This document shows, piece by piece, positions 21,425-33,360 of a DNA stretch of 64,000 bases. Each line of letters begins with the position of its first letter. The first letter of the stretch is position 1. The translations under genes were made by a program, and so were the position numbers. Under the pieces are notes generated by a model that did no database searches, was not told where the DNA came from, and saw only the letters and a program-made list of their open reading frames with translations. The DNA comes from Haematobia irritans (lineage: Eukaryota; Arthropoda; Insecta; Diptera; Muscidae), in assembly GCF_050003625.1 (NCBI RefSeq), contig NC_134398.1:69510891-69574890 (forward strand), written 5' to 3'.

Positions 21425-22077
21425 CACTCAAAAAAAGTTTACTTGGATCCAAAGATTTTTACCTTTCTTTAAGGATTTTGGTATTGATTCCGAGCCAACG
21501 ATGCGGCTTCTTTAAAATAAAGACATTTTTTAGGGACCTCCTTGGCTTTAAATCTAGGATCGATAAAATTAAAATTGGATACAGATATCATTCATCGAAT
21601 TTGTATTCTCTGTTTGCGATATATTAAAAAAGGTATTCATGTACAAACATATTTCAGTTTCAAAATCCAAATTATGCCAAGTACTTCAAAGTAAAAATGT
21701 TTTCTTAATACTAAAAAAAAAACTTTAAACCAAAGATGCAAATCCTTAAAATAAGTCTTAGCCTATATTTGAAGCATTTTTATCTTAAATTTAAAAATTC
21801 AAGATGTCAGTTGAGTTAAAGACGATTTCTTTAAATTAGAAATGTTTTTCTTTATTTTAAGGAACATATGCCTTACTTCAAAGATCTACAACTTCAACAG
21901 AGGGACGCAAAATTTCAAGATTTGTGTACTAAATTTAATGAAAAAGCAAGGATTATAAACTTTCTTTTAATTAAAATGTCATTATTTTAAAGAATTTTGT
22001 CTTAGCATTGCGTAAATTTCGAGTCCTAAAATTTAAGTTGCATAATCTTCCTTATTAGGTCAATATTTTTTTTAGTG
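21425..22077. mobile_element. CAC...GTG MITE E2
   Basis: Starts CACTCAAAAAAAGTTT, ends TTTTTTTTAGTG, flanked by TA (21423-21424, 22078-22079). It shares one TA with E1. 653 bp, no coding. Confidence 0.65.
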
Positions 22078-22079
22078 TA

Positions 22080-23378
22080 GATTTAAAATAAACTTTTTAC
22101 TGTCTCTTTGGAAAAGTCATAATTAAATGATCACCTCATAAAAAAGTACACAATCAAATGTATCATTTAAATTGAACCAATGAAACAAAATCGTTAATAT
22201 AAGGAAAGTTTTCATTATTATAACGAATTTTTGGCAACGTATTCCATTTTGAGATTTCCCTCATTCATTATTAAAATAACCACATTTACTGATAATTTTG
22301 GATATTTAACTACAATTTGTGAAATTCTTCCTTCTCATAAAAGCAAAAATGAACTAAAAATAAAGAGAAATTATTGGTGCCAAATCATTAATGCGCTAAT
22401 CATGATGTAGATTACTTTTTCTATTTTTGAGAATTGTACTAAAAATATTATCTGTTTTAGTTAGCTAGTTTATGTTAGGGTGTAAATAAGCTAGGTTATT
22501 TACCCCTACATGAAATTTTTGAAACTAACTTGGAATAGAGAAAATTTCATTTGCCTGGGGAAAAATTCTTAACAAATTTCAAAAATAAACTAAAACAAAA
22601 TAATTTGTTTTTGGAACAAACATAAGTTAATTTTAGCATCAGTTTAATGACGGACATTTATTTATTAAATTGCATTTTTAAAAATGCAACCTTCAATAAT
22701 AAACTTTCACTTTTCTTGACCATTTCTATTAATTTATTGTTGTTTAGTGTTGTGTGTAATTTTTTGTTTTGAATTGTTTCTCTATAATTCCTATCTCACA
22801 TCTCTCATGCTTTCCATATAATTTGTTTGATTCAATTATTATATACATGGAATATAGCGCGTCGTAAATTGATTACACCTTTTCCATTTACTAATAAAAT
22901 CGGTAACCCTTGATTGATGATAAGAATCGCATTTCTCTCTGGTCCATTATTTTTTCTCTCATTTATTACTGATATCTGCGGATGGCGCTATTGTTTTGCT
23001 GACAACAAAAATATTTTGCCTTCATCTCACGAAAACGGTCTCATTTAATCTTCGATTTTGATTTATATTTCGCTTTCTTACATTCGCAAATAGGCACATT
23101 AACAATGTTTGTCAATTCAATTCAATTTGCACCTAATCCATACATCTACAAACAATCAGTGCATCCTCCGTAATCTAAATATTTTTAGTATGTATATGAA
23201 ATATGATCTAAAATAAATGTAATCAACAATTAAGTGTGTTTTTTTTGTCAGTTTATAAATTGTAATACATTGTAGTTATGAAGCTTTGGGAATATTCTCA
23301 TTTTAAAATCAGAAATTTTTCATGTGATATTAAATTCTGCGACTGAATAGTCAAGATTAGGAAATGTGACAAATCCCA
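22080..23378. other. No gene seen; intergenic
   Basis: AT-rich. 22740-23170 is somewhat richer in mixed sequence (for example GGATGGCGCTATTGTTTTGC at 22980) and not recognised as a repeat here. Could hold regulatory DNA. Confidence 0.4.
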
Positions 23379-23724
23379 TACACGCAAAGAAAAAAAAACG
23401 TTTGGAAAACGTGTACCGAAAACGTTTTTCTTTTGTTAGAGTTTTTTGAATTGCTTCGAAAAGTATACACTTTTATCACCAAAAAAATTCGTTTGTTACC
23501 AAATTGTTATTTTTTCGATAAAAAAAGTTATTTTTGATCCAACAACACTGTCCATTTAGTTTATATCAAATACTGTTCTTTTCTAACTTCAGGTTTTTAG
23601 TAAGACATATTTTACAGTTCATAGTAAAAATTTAATATAGTAGAATGTAATGTTGAACATTTTTTCGGAATCTTCCTACCATATCTGGAATATATGTAAA
23701 AAAAAAAAAACAAAAACCACTGTG

Positions 23725-23791
23725 GTCGAAGCAGGGATCGAATCCATGACCCTTGGCATGCAAGTCGGACATAGCAACCACTGCTCCACGG
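23725..23791 (-). repeat. tRNA-like module 1 in E6
   Basis: Minus strand GGAGCAGTGGTTGCTATG and GGATTCGATCCCTGC; same family as 637-696. Confidence 0.55.
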
Positions 23792-23887
23792 TTCCCAACT
23801 GAATGTATTTTTCTGTTAAATAAACTTTGTTTAATCGGCTCGTGGGCGCCGCAAGCTATCAAAGCAAAAAAATTGGAAGTTGTTCCA

Positions 23888-24127
23888 CAAACATTTCTTT
23901 TAAAGCCCATCCCAGAATCCCCCATCGAGTTTTTTCAACTTCCGATGCAGTCCTTTTGGACAAGTCCACAAACATTTCTTCTAAAGCGCATCGTGGGATC
24001 CCCCAATAATTTTTTCCACTTCCGATGCAGTCCTTTAGGACAAGTGCACAAACATTTCTTCTAAAGCGCATCTTGGGATCCCCCAATGATTTTTTTCTAC
24101 TTCCGATGCAGTCCTTGTGGGCAAGTA
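23888..24127 (+). repeat. Three tandem 80-bp repeats
   Basis: ACAAACATTTCTTCTAAAGC recurs at 23888, 23968 and 24048, each followed by CCCCCAAT and CTTCCGATGCAGTCCTT. Period is exactly 80. Confidence 0.85.
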
Positions 24128-24616
24128 TTAGAAAGAACTCAATCAGGCTATTTTAAGTGCAAATATTGTACAATTAAATTTTACAAAAAATAGAAAACTA
24201 ACAAAAAATAGAAATTAATAAAAAAAGTAAAAAAAATAATAAAAAAAAATAAATTTCATCCCCGCTGGGATTTTAACCTGTGCCGTTTGTCTTTTTCGCT
24301 TCCATGGAAGTTCTTTTGAGAAAGTTTTGAAAATTACGAGAATTTTTAATTTTTTGTTGATTTTTAATGGAAAAAATATATTTATACGAAAATATATGCC
24401 GAAAATAAAAACGATGCATGACGTAAAAAAATAAATTTTTAGGAAAATATTTGATAAAAAAATTGCCGCTGGTGAGATTTGAACCTGCGTTTCTTATTTT
24501 TTCGTTCATACTAATAAAGAACATCACGAGAAGCAATTAGAATGTTATTCCTTGGTGTCGTATTATGATCATATCACAAACATTTGAATTGACCTCTCGA
24601 CGCTTTATGTTCAATA

Positions 24617-24690
24617 GCGTTTGTGGCTGAGTGTGGTAAGGCGTTCTGTTATGGTGCCAGCAAACCCAGGTTCAACCCCTGGTCGGAGCG
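24617..24690 (+). repeat. tRNA-like module 3 (Ser/Leu type) in T2
   Basis: GTTTGTGGCTGAGTGTGGTAAGGCG and CCAGGTTCAACCCCTGG (T-arm). Partner of 10903-10977. Confidence 0.6.
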
Positions 24691-25039
24691 AAAAAGTTTT
24701 TCAAATTGTAAAAATTAGATAATAGGAAAATAATTGTGTAATAAAACATATTGATGAAAAAAAGTGAAATTGGTTGAAAAAAATTTTTTTTCGCTTTTTA
24801 AATTTCTTCATTCAAATTAACTTCCAGGGCACAACTTCTAAAGCAATGCAAAGGATCCAAAAAGGGAGTACTTCCGTCCTATGACAAGCCCATGTAAAAT
24901 TCATTGGATATGATCCAAGGTTGCACTACTTCCGGATCACAGATTGGGGATCCAAACTACTTTTTTGGAAGCTATTTTTTTGCTGGGATGCTATATAAAT
25001 ATAACTTATATGGGTAATTGTGTATTGATGACAATAACG

Positions 25040-25109
25040 GCTACATAGCTCAGTGGATAGTGTGTTGGCTTACAAATTGCATGGTCCGCGGCGATTCTCC
25101 GTCCAGGCG
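25040..25109 (+). repeat. tRNA-like module 2 in E6
   Basis: CATAGCTCAGTGGATAGTG (A-box region) and GTCCGCGGCGATTCTCCGTCC (eroded B-box). Confidence 0.55.
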
Positions 25110-25415
25110 TAAGGTAAACAAAATTTTAAAAATTTATAAAATCATATAATTGTTTGTATTACAGAAAAAGGTGCTATGAACAAAAAAAATCGTGGAAGTG
25201 AGAAAGATGTGAGGGAAAATGCAATTAGTCAGAAAATTTTTTTTTGAGTTAGTCTTTATGAAATTGTTTTTACATCCTGGAAAAGAATAAACGTTTATCA
25301 CAAAAAGTATATACTTTTCTTCCAAATACACTTCCTTTCAACGAAAAGCAAATGAGAAACGAACTTTGTTTGTCTAAAATTTCATTTGAGAGGAAAGAAT
25401 TATTTTTTTCGTGTA

Positions 25416-25743
25416 GTTTCAGTATTGATTGATGTTGGACAGACTAATATTAAGTAAGCGATAGAACATATTTGAGAAAAATTATATACGCTGAAAAATT
25501 TTCCGATACAAAATTCCAAGATCACCGAACTTAATTTGTCTTATTTATTAAAAAAAAAATTGTTTTGCTCGCTGTGAATAGAGTTTTCTTATAAACGATT
25601 CTAAATACAATTGCGCAACTGAGCTGTATGTACGGGGGACTTCTATAGGTATGCACAGATGTGCCCGCCTTATCATTTGTTTTCGGAAAAAGAAAATGCT
25701 AAACTGAGTTATTTTCATGATTATTTTCTACATAATCCACATA
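25416..25743. other. No gene seen
   Basis: AT-rich gap between E6 and a TTAATTGA-type repeat. Confidence 0.4.
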
Positions 25744-26130
25744 CACACAAACAAAAAATTATGATTCAATCACGAAATTAATTGAATAACCAAAATGTTA
25801 GTATCAATCACAGTCTTAATTGGGCATAAAAAAAATATTTCATTAAAAAATTAATTGATTTGATTTGAAAATTTCATTTAATTTATTCAATAAAATATTT
25901 AATTAATATTGATTGTAAAAATCAATTAATTAATTATTAATTAATGCATTAAAAAATGTAATTGATGTCGTTAGGAAAACTCAATCAGTTTTCAAATATT
26001 GATTTAATTAATTATTTAGTTAAACTTCAATCCAATTTCCAATAAACTTTTTAATTAAAACTGTTAAACAATTAATTGAGTTTTGTAAACGACATCGATT
26101 AAATATATATATTTTTGATTATTGGAACTA
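25744..26130. repeat. TTAATTGA-rich MITE-like repeat
   Basis: Preceded by TA, starts CACACAAACAAAAAATT and is filled with AATTAATTGATT words. Right boundary not fixed. Confidence 0.5.
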
Positions 26131-26139
26131 TTAATTGTT

Positions 26140-27340
26140 TATTAAAAGTAATGAAAATTTTAGATTTTATAAAATTTTACAGTTGTACATATTGCCCGCA
26201 CGAAGAATCGAACAGTTTGTAAGCAAGCACACTATCCACTGGACCATGCAGCTCTAATTGTCATTAACAAGTAATTATCGCTATAGCCATAGGTAGGTAG
26301 GTAGGTATAGTGGCAGCCTGATATTTCAGGCTCACTTAGACTATTCAGTCCATTGTGATACCTATCTACCTACCTATCGCTATAGCCATCAACAGGCAAG
26401 TAATTCAGTTCAAAGCAGTTCTATTTATAGACCACATTGTTGGGCACACACAAGCCTATATAAATAAACTTTTATTAAAAAAAACGAACCACTTCAATCG
26501 ACCCCTATCTTATAAACGATGTACCAAACACAACTTTTGGAAACCCATATTATGAATTTTTCATTATACTTCAAAAAATTTTCCAATATTTCGAATGAAT
26601 TGTCGGTACTATAGAACATTTTATTAACAAATCTATTTTATTTAAGCTATAAAGAGAGGAAAACTATAGTGCTTGTTATAAAAGAAATGGACTGATATAG
26701 AATAAAAAGTTTTTTTTATTGCAAAAATAAAATATTGTAATAATTTTTGGTCATAAATGTTTGAACTTGTCGAATGATTTGAAACAAAAGCACATAGTTT
26801 GCGATACTCGGTTTTCCAAAGGTTTTTTAATTTTCTTTGCAAAATGCAACGCTGCACACTTGGACCCAAAATGCACTATTTTGAAATTCTAAAAAATTAC
26901 TAAGTTCGCTTCCATTTTTATTGTAATATTTAAAAATCTGTGCGTGAAATTTGTAATGTTTGTTATTAAAGTGAACCCCAAAACGTTAACTCAAAGAAAT
27001 TGTTTTACGGTGGAAACAAAATAGCAAAAACATATTTAACAAAAACTAATTTTATATATGTTTTGCAGTAAATTTTTATATATTATAAATTAAATAGCTT
27101 GTTTTCTTTAACTCAAGTTTCTTTTAATAGGTCTGTGTGTGTCCAATAATATGGGCTATAAATAGATCTGCTTTAATGTATTTAGTTCCATGGATGGCTA
27201 TAGCGATAATTGCATGTTGATGACAATAAGATCTACACGAACCAGTAAATAGTATGTTTGCTTAAAAACAATGTGGTCCGCGACTCAATTCTGCTGCACG
27301 ATAGGTAAAATTTGAAAAATGTATAAAATCGAATATTTAC
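26140..27340. repeat. Inverted pair of tRNA-like module 2 arms
   Basis: Arm 1 (about 26140-26290) and arm 2 (about 27194-27340) are inverted copies. ATTATCGCTATAGCCAT at 26274-26290 faces ATGGCTATAGCGATAAT at 27194-27210, and each arm carries an eroded module 2 (26195-26255 minus, 27231-27300 plus). Spacer about 0.9 kb with no gene. Confidence 0.6.
26291..26374 (-). mobile_element. 5'-truncated SINE insertion with 15-bp TSD
   Basis: The 15-mer TATCGCTATAGCCAT flanks it at 26276-26290 and 26375-26389. The insert is a SINE 3' fragment (GGCAGCCTGATATTTCAGGC...CAGTCCATTGTGAT, minus orientation) bracketed by AGGTAGGTAGGTAGG and its complement-like CCTATCTACCTACC. The long target duplication indicates LINE-mediated integration. 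Confidence 0.85.
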
Positions 27341-27464
27341 TTCAACATACTTCAGAAAAAAGTGCTGATAACCAAATACATCACGTTGAAATGAAAAAGA
27401 TATCAGGAAAGATGTAATTAAAAGCAAGAAAATTAAAAAAAATGAGTTATGGTGGAATTACATA

Positions 27465-28019
27465 CTCGGTTGCCAGTTGAGTAAAAAATAATCTACCAAT
27501 ATTTTATTAAAATTCTACCAAGTATAAAAAATCTCATTTTAAGTTGTTGATCAAATTTTTGCGGTATGTATGAAAAAAAAAATATTTTTCTTCGAAAGAC
27601 ATATTTTGTTTTCATATGTCATATAATTTTACAACAATTTTATATAATATTAAAAAAATTAGAGTTTTGCATCTTTAAATTCAAATGTGATGAATTTTGA
27701 TAGTCTGTGTGTGTATGAAAAGACAATAAAAATAACCTAAAACGTAAATTAAGATCTTTGAATGTATTAATTAAATATTTCGATAATTCAGAAGCATCCT
27801 TATGAAGTATTTTGGAAATAAAAGGCTCCCGTTGTGGCCTCAAAAACCCCCTTTTAAGTATCCATATAACGTAGCATCCTGATTTCTCTGTTCTGAAATT
27901 CGTCAAAAATAAGGGTTAGAGAAGAGTAAATCTACCAAAACGGCAAGAATTCTACCAAACTACCAATCAATAAAAAATCTACCATTTTTGGTAGAATTCA
28001 ACCAATTGTGGCAACCGTG
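27465..28019. mobile_element. Non-autonomous hAT-like element
   Basis: Ends CTCGGTTGCCAGTTG and (reversed) CACGGTTGCCACAATTGG, flanked by ATTACATA (27457-27464) and ATTACAAT (28020-28027), an 8-base duplication with the last two bases swapped. Contains TTTGGTAGAATTC words near both ends. 555 bp. Confidence 0.65.
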
Positions 28020-28027
28020 ATTACAAT

Positions 28028-28402
28028 GGTTTTTGTTTAAAATTTTGTTTAAAGGGAAATCCCAAAATAACCTTGTGACATTGTTATAGAAGTAAACTGA
28101 TAGAAATACACACAAAGAAAATGTCCCAAATCAAATATTTGAAAAACTAAATTTTCTTTTGCAACTATGTAATGCTTACGGAGCTTATGGCCACACTGGG
28201 AAAATATTTAACAGAAATTAAAATTTAAGTGATCGTCACAGTTAAATGTGTAAACATTTTTAGCCCATGTTGGATATATAGCATCACGATAGGAGTATTT
28301 TCCAAAAACGGTATCAAGATATTTTGAAAATGCTGCTTGAAAATGTTTGACACTCATTTAGGTCAAATATTTGCCTAGTTTCACCATACCATTACTCATA
28401 AA
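28028..28402. other. No gene seen
   Basis: AT-rich sequence between two MITEs, nothing recognised. Confidence 0.4.
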
Positions 28403-28404
28403 TA

Positions 28405-28982
28405 CCCAGCAAAAAAATTTGGAAGTTCTTCCAAAGGCACAACTTTAAAAGCACTTCCAGAAGATGCACTCCCAATGATGTTCTTTATTTTAACTACCCA
28501 GGAAGTTCTTTTAATTCAATTTTTTATAACTTGGTTTTTTCATACTTTTAATGGACAATTTTAACTTTTTTTTGTTTCAAATAGGTTAAAAACAGAATAC
28601 GAATTCATAAAATGGTACAAATCATTTAAATTTTGTAGAAAAAAAATGTTTAACTCAATCTGAAAAAATTGTGAAGTTTTGCAAATATTTGAGGTCAAAT
28701 GTTTCCCACAAGCGTTAGAATTCATTAAAAATTATAAAAAATTATTAAAATTATTTATTTGAAAAAATATCATAATTTTTTATTTAATTTACATCCAAAA
28801 CTTTGAATTCGTATCACACCTAAAGAAGTGATGCAAATTCAGTGCAACGGCTGTTGAAATGGAGGACTTTCTTCCTATGACAAGCCCATGTTAAATTCAT
28901 CGCTTCTGCATCAATTTTGCACCACTTCCGGATCCAAAAAGAACATTTTCATTACTTTTTTGGCGACGCTTTTTTTGCTGGG
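28405..28982. mobile_element. MITE T3 (CCCAGCAAAAAAA ends)
   Basis: Starts CCCAGCAAAAAAATTTGG, ends TTTTTTTGCTGGG, flanked by TA (28403-28404, 28983-28984). 578 bp. Shares CTATGACAAGCCCATGTTAA with T1 and T2 but lacks the tRNA-like module. Confidence 0.8.
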
Positions 28983-28984
28983 TA

Positions 28985-29775
28985 GTAGTAAAATTTTGGA
29001 TATGTCATTCATTTCAAGAAAACTATTCTTTCAACCGACTTGAATTTGAAATTCAAGTCGACGTTCTAAGATTTTCAAAATCTATATTTTTCTAAATATA
29101 TTTTAAAATAATAAAAGCTTACTATAGAATATATAGATATAGCCCATTTCATCTATGTTTAATACCTCACGTATTCATCGCGAATCTTGCCACTGGCGTT
29201 TAATGCATGCATATATAAAAATGTTTACACTTTCATGTTTACTAATAAATAATCTTAATATCAATAATCCACAACAATATTATGAAATCATATAAAAGGT
29301 AATTGACTTATGCACATTTGTATATAAGTAAATTTTGATATGAGGCACGTGTTTTTCTATATCATCTTTTTAGAAATTGTAACCGTCACGTGTTTTCATC
29401 GGTAAAATGAAAGTTTATATTGTGTCTTTATCACATCAATTGTATTATGCCGGTGTTTTTTATTGCCTTAAAGTGTATAATTTTGCATGGGATCGGGTAG
29501 CAGCAATCTCTAGTAGAAAACGGAAAGCTATTAATGCGTTCTTAGATGGTCAATTATATAGAAAATGTCCGTCGTTAAAATGATGCTATATTTATTGCAA
29601 AATATGTTTATTTTTATTGAACCAAAATATTTAGTTTAACCTTATTTTTAGATTTTTTACTTTTATTAATATATTATGGAACGATTGATCAAGCTCGATA
29701 TGTAGTAATTTACATTCCTTTATATGTTGATTTTGTCTTAAAATGTATGGCATTACTTTTAATTTTAATAACCTG
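28985..29775. other. No gene seen; intergenic
   Basis: AT-rich. 29330-29500 is single-copy in this window and of mixed composition. No frame. Confidence 0.4.
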
Positions 29776-30218
29776 CACTCGAAAAAATGAAAACTGTATT
29801 ACAAATGCCTGAAGAAATTTTTTTAAAAATAATTAATTTTTTTCTTTTGTTTAAGAAAATTTCATATGTTGAAAGAAAAAATTCGATTTAAAAATTGTTA
29901 AAATGTCTTTGGCGCTATACGAAGTTCATGACAGGTACAGTTTTAGTAAAATATACTCATTTGAGAGACTTATGAAATTAATTTAAGCAAACTTCTGCCA
30001 TTTTAGGAAAATATGAACTATTTTATTTTGTAGTAAAATTGTGCACTATATTTGTATACAACTTTTTTTCTTTTTAATAGTTCACGTCATTAAAGTTAGC
30101 AAAAAATTATTCAAATAAGAAACATTTACTCATATTGTGCAAATTTTAACTAAAATCAACTAATCTTCATGAACTAAAATAAAGTTCAGTTGGCATTAGA
30201 GCGCCTTTTTTCTGGGTG
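29776..30218. mobile_element. CAC...GTG MITE E3
   Basis: Starts CACTCGAAAAAATG, ends TTTTTTCTGGGTG, flanked by TG (29774-29775, 30219-30220). Related to E1 (CATGAACTAAAATAAAGTT phrase in both). 443 bp. Confidence 0.65.
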
Positions 30219-30527
30219 TGGGTGATTGATACCGATGGAAGCAACATCAATTAAAATTTATTTAGTATTTAAACTGTTTTTAATGTGAGCAGAAAGGAGT
30301 AAGACTACTTAAATTAATTTTTACCGTTTTTCTTTTTTCTACATCGGTTTTCTGAGTGTATCACAATTTATTACTGGAAGCCATTCCAAAAAGCAAACAA
30401 AAGAGAGCCAGAAATAGAGATCAACTTTGACAATTGAGAAGTATTTGCTGGAGATTGTTTTCCCAGTACAAATTTGCAAGAGTTAACACATAATTACCAG
30501 GTGCGTTTTAGTCATAAACAAGTCATA
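30219..30527. other. No gene seen
   Basis: AT-rich gap between two CAC...GTG MITEs. Confidence 0.4.
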
Positions 30528-31377
30528 CACTGAAAAAAAAGGTATGACCGGTCCCAACTCTTTACTTTATACAAGATAGGATACTTTTAAGACACAATTC
30601 TCTTTTAAATTTGGGTTTTGTGTAGTTGCTTCTCGGAAGCGAATTTTAATTGTTCGTTTTTTCAGCTTTTTTTCTTCATATGCTATCAAAGTCCTTTAAA
30701 AACAAGTTAACGACAACTTTGTTTTCCAAATGAAGACTCGACTTCTAGTAGAAATTTTGCTAGGTTTCAAGTAAAAAAAAAACCTTTAAAATAAAGTGTT
30801 GAAAAACATGTCCTATATTTGAATGATTTTTTGCTTTGTAGTCAAGATGCAAAAAGACAACAAATTTAAAGACAATTTCATTAAATTTAAACAATTTTTC
30901 TGAATTATTAAAGTCATGTTGACCTTAGCCCAAACATTTTTTCTTTCATGTTATGATACCCATTTTTAAGTGAAATCACTTAAATATAAGGACAATATGA
31001 CTTCATTGAAAAGTTTATCGACTTTTGGACAAAGAAAAACATTTTATACACGCAAAGAAAAAAAACGTTTGGGAAACGTGTACCGAAAACGTTTTTCTTT
31101 TGTTAGAGTTTTTTGAATTGCTTCGAAAAGTATACACTTTTATCACCAAAAAATTCCTTTCTTACACAATTTTTATTTTTTCAATAAAAAGAGTTATTTT
31201 TGAACCAACAACACAGTCCATTTCGTTTATATCAAACACTGTTCTTTTCTGACTTTAGGTCTTTAATAAGACACATTTTACAGCTCATAGTAAAAATTTA
31301 ATATAGTAGAATGTAATGTTGAAATTTTTTCCGACCATATCTGGAATATATGTACAAAAAAAAAAAAAAAAACTTTG

Positions 31378-31444
31378 GTCGAAGCAGGGATCGAACCCAC
31401 GACCCTTGGCATGCAAGTCCGACGTAGCAACCACTGCTCCACGG
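31378..31444 (-). repeat. tRNA-like module 1 in E5
   Basis: Minus strand GGAGCAGTGGTTGCTACG and B-box GGGTTCGATCCCTGC. Confidence 0.6.
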
Positions 31445-31561
31445 TCCCAAACTAAATGTATTTTTCTGTTAAATAAACTTTGTTTAATCGGCTCGTGGGC
31501 GCCGCAAGCTATGCTATATTAATATAACTTATATGGATAATTAGCTATTGATGACAATAAC

Positions 31562-31634
31562 AGCTACGTAGCTCAGTAGATAGTGTGCTGCCTTACAAAT
31601 TGCATGGTCCGCGGTTCGATTCTCAGTCCAGGCG
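31562..31634 (+). repeat. tRNA-like module 2 in E5
   Basis: CGTAGCTCAGTAGATAGTG and CGCGGTTCGATTCTCAGTCC, with the A-box and B-box words best preserved here. Confidence 0.6.
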
Positions 31635-32004
31635 AAAGGTAAAAAAAATTTAAAAATTTATAAAATCATATAATTTCTTCTACATTGTTTGTATTGCAGG
31701 AAAAGGTGCTAAGAACTAAAAAAACTTCGTGGAAGTGAGAAAGATGTGAGGGAAAATGTAATTAGCCAGAAAAAAAATGTTTTGAGTTAGTTTTTATGAA
31801 ATTGCTTTTAAATCCTGGAAAAGAATAAACGTTTATCACAAAAAGTATATACTTTTCTTCCAAATACACTTCCTTTCAACGAAAAGCAAATGAGAAACGA
31901 ACTTTGTTTGTCTAAAATTTCGTTTGGGAGGAAAGAATTATTTTTTTGCGTGTATTAGAGAAATGCGCCTTCTATGACCTCACGACAATATTTTTTTCAG
32001 TGTA

Positions 32005-33126
32005 CGTCCAATATATATCACAATGTTAATTATAAGTGTAGTAAGATGTATATGCTTATTGTTTTAATTGGTTTACAAGTTGTAAATTGATTCACTGTAC
32101 ATTGTTACTGGATAGCTTTTTGCCAATTTTAGCAAAAAGAGTAAAATCCATTTTTATCTTCTTGCAATTAAGGATAATTTTTACTGGAAACATACGCAAA
32201 CAGACCTATTAAAAGAGCTAAGGGTATTGAATGCTAATCCGGGAATTGCTGTTACGAGAATTGGACAAAACTTTTAAAATTATGAAAAAAAAAACTATGA
32301 AGAAAGTCTTACGTTTTGCTCACAATAGTAGACATAAAGGTTAATGAATGTGCTATAAAGGATAAATAAATAAATAGTTGTGTCTAAATATTCTCATTCT
32401 TTATATATGTTGGAGGTTTAAGTCATAAAAAATCATATATTTATTTTACCTTCGGCGGGCTAATGTTGGTTTCTTAACTTTTAATTAATTTCCACATTTC
32501 TTCAAACAATAAGTAGGTCAAAATATTATCAAGGTTCATTTTATTATGAAGTTAAAGTAAAAACCTAAACTTCGTAGTGGAAATGGTTTTCTAGCCAAAA
32601 TATAGATCAAGGTAAAACACTACACTATAGTTTCCGTCAACAATGTGAATGTAAAAGAACTGCGTTTTAGTGAAATAAGAAGACAACGATATATGAAAAT
32701 GGTAAATCGCTAAGAGAGCTTCGCCAGACAATGATATGTTGGAGTAAGTACGAATTTCAAGAAAGTTAGGGTTCCGCTACTATTACATAATGATATAATA
32801 ATGACACAAAATACTTTCTGTTTAATAAAAAGTTTGAATGCACTGTATTTTCCTTAAAATTTTGTGGTTAATCCCAATGCACGAAACAAATTACTTAATT
32901 TCAGCTATGAAACAATTGTGTATTATGCATTATTAAAAAGTTCCTTAGTTGCCACAATTACACTGAGACTTCATCTTCATTGTGGTACCAGAAATTGGTG
33001 AACTTCCCTCTAATATTGTTAGCAGAAGAGTAAAAACGAAAAATCTACAAAAAAAATCTGCTGAAAAGGAAAAATAATCACTGTTTTCGCTAGATCAAGA
33101 TATGAGTGAATATTATGCTCAATGAT
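32005..33126. other. No gene seen; intergenic
   Basis: AT-rich, apparently single-copy within the window. No open frame above 60 codons. Confidence 0.45.
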
Positions 33127-33360
33127 GGTTAGGTTAGTTGGCAGCCCGATGTATCAGGCTCACTTAGACTATTCAGTCCATTGTAATACCACATTGATGA
33201 ACTTCTCTCTTATCACTGAGTGCTGCCCGATTCCATGTTAAGCTCAATGACAAGGAACCTCATGCCCAATGATAAGAGGCTGCCTTTTTGTTATCAAAGT
33301 TCAAACGGAATGTACCACTATGTGTGAAACCACTTGCAGAAGCTAGGAAACCCTATGAAT
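33127..33360 (-). mobile_element. SINE fragment (3' part)
   Basis: Starts at the tail complement GGTTAGGTTAG, then GGCAGCCCGATGTATCAGGC, CTATTCAGTCCATTG and GCTCAATGACAAGG, ending in GTGAAACCACTTGCAGAAGC. It lacks the tRNA-like head. Same family as 13028-13367. Confidence 0.75.

Larger units (their letters stand above)
23860..24988. mobile_element. MITE T2 inserted in E6
   Basis: Ends AAAGCAAAAAAATTGG and (reversed) CCCAGCAAAAAAATAGC match the ends of T3. Removing it rejoins GCAAGCTAT/GCTATATAAATATAAC as in E5. Contains a triple 80-bp repeat, two minus-strand T-arm-like words (24262-24285, 24468-24492) and Ser/Leu-type module 3 (24617-24690). Confidence 0.6.
23381..25413 (-). mobile_element. 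Type-E CAC...GTG element E6 with tRNA-like modules
   Basis: Starts CACGCAAAGAAAAAAAAACG, ends TTTTTTTCGTG, flanked by TA (23379-23380, 25414-25415). Contains tRNA-like module 1 (23725-23791, minus) and module 2 (25040-25109, plus), separated by inserted MITE T2. Same core as type P but with different ends. Very similar to E5 at 31049-31952. Confidence 0.75.
31049..31952 (-). mobile_element. Type-E CAC...GTG element E5 nested in E4
   Basis: Starts CACGCAAAGAAAAAAAACG, ends TTTTTTTGCGTG, flanked by TA (31047-31048, 31953-31954). 904 bp, the most compact complete copy. Contains divergent tRNA-like modules 1 (31378-31444, minus) and 2 (31562-31634, plus) separated by about 117 bases. The empty site can be read from the relative at 7126-7140. 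Confidence 0.85.
30528..32002. mobile_element. CAC...GTG MITE E4, host of E5
   Basis: Starts CACTGAAAAAAAAGG, ends TTTTTTTCAGTG, flanked by TA (30526-30527, 32003-32004). Split by E5. Without E5 it reads ...ACATTTTATA/TTAGAGAAATGCGCC..., matching the related fragment at 6977-7221. Confidence 0.75.
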
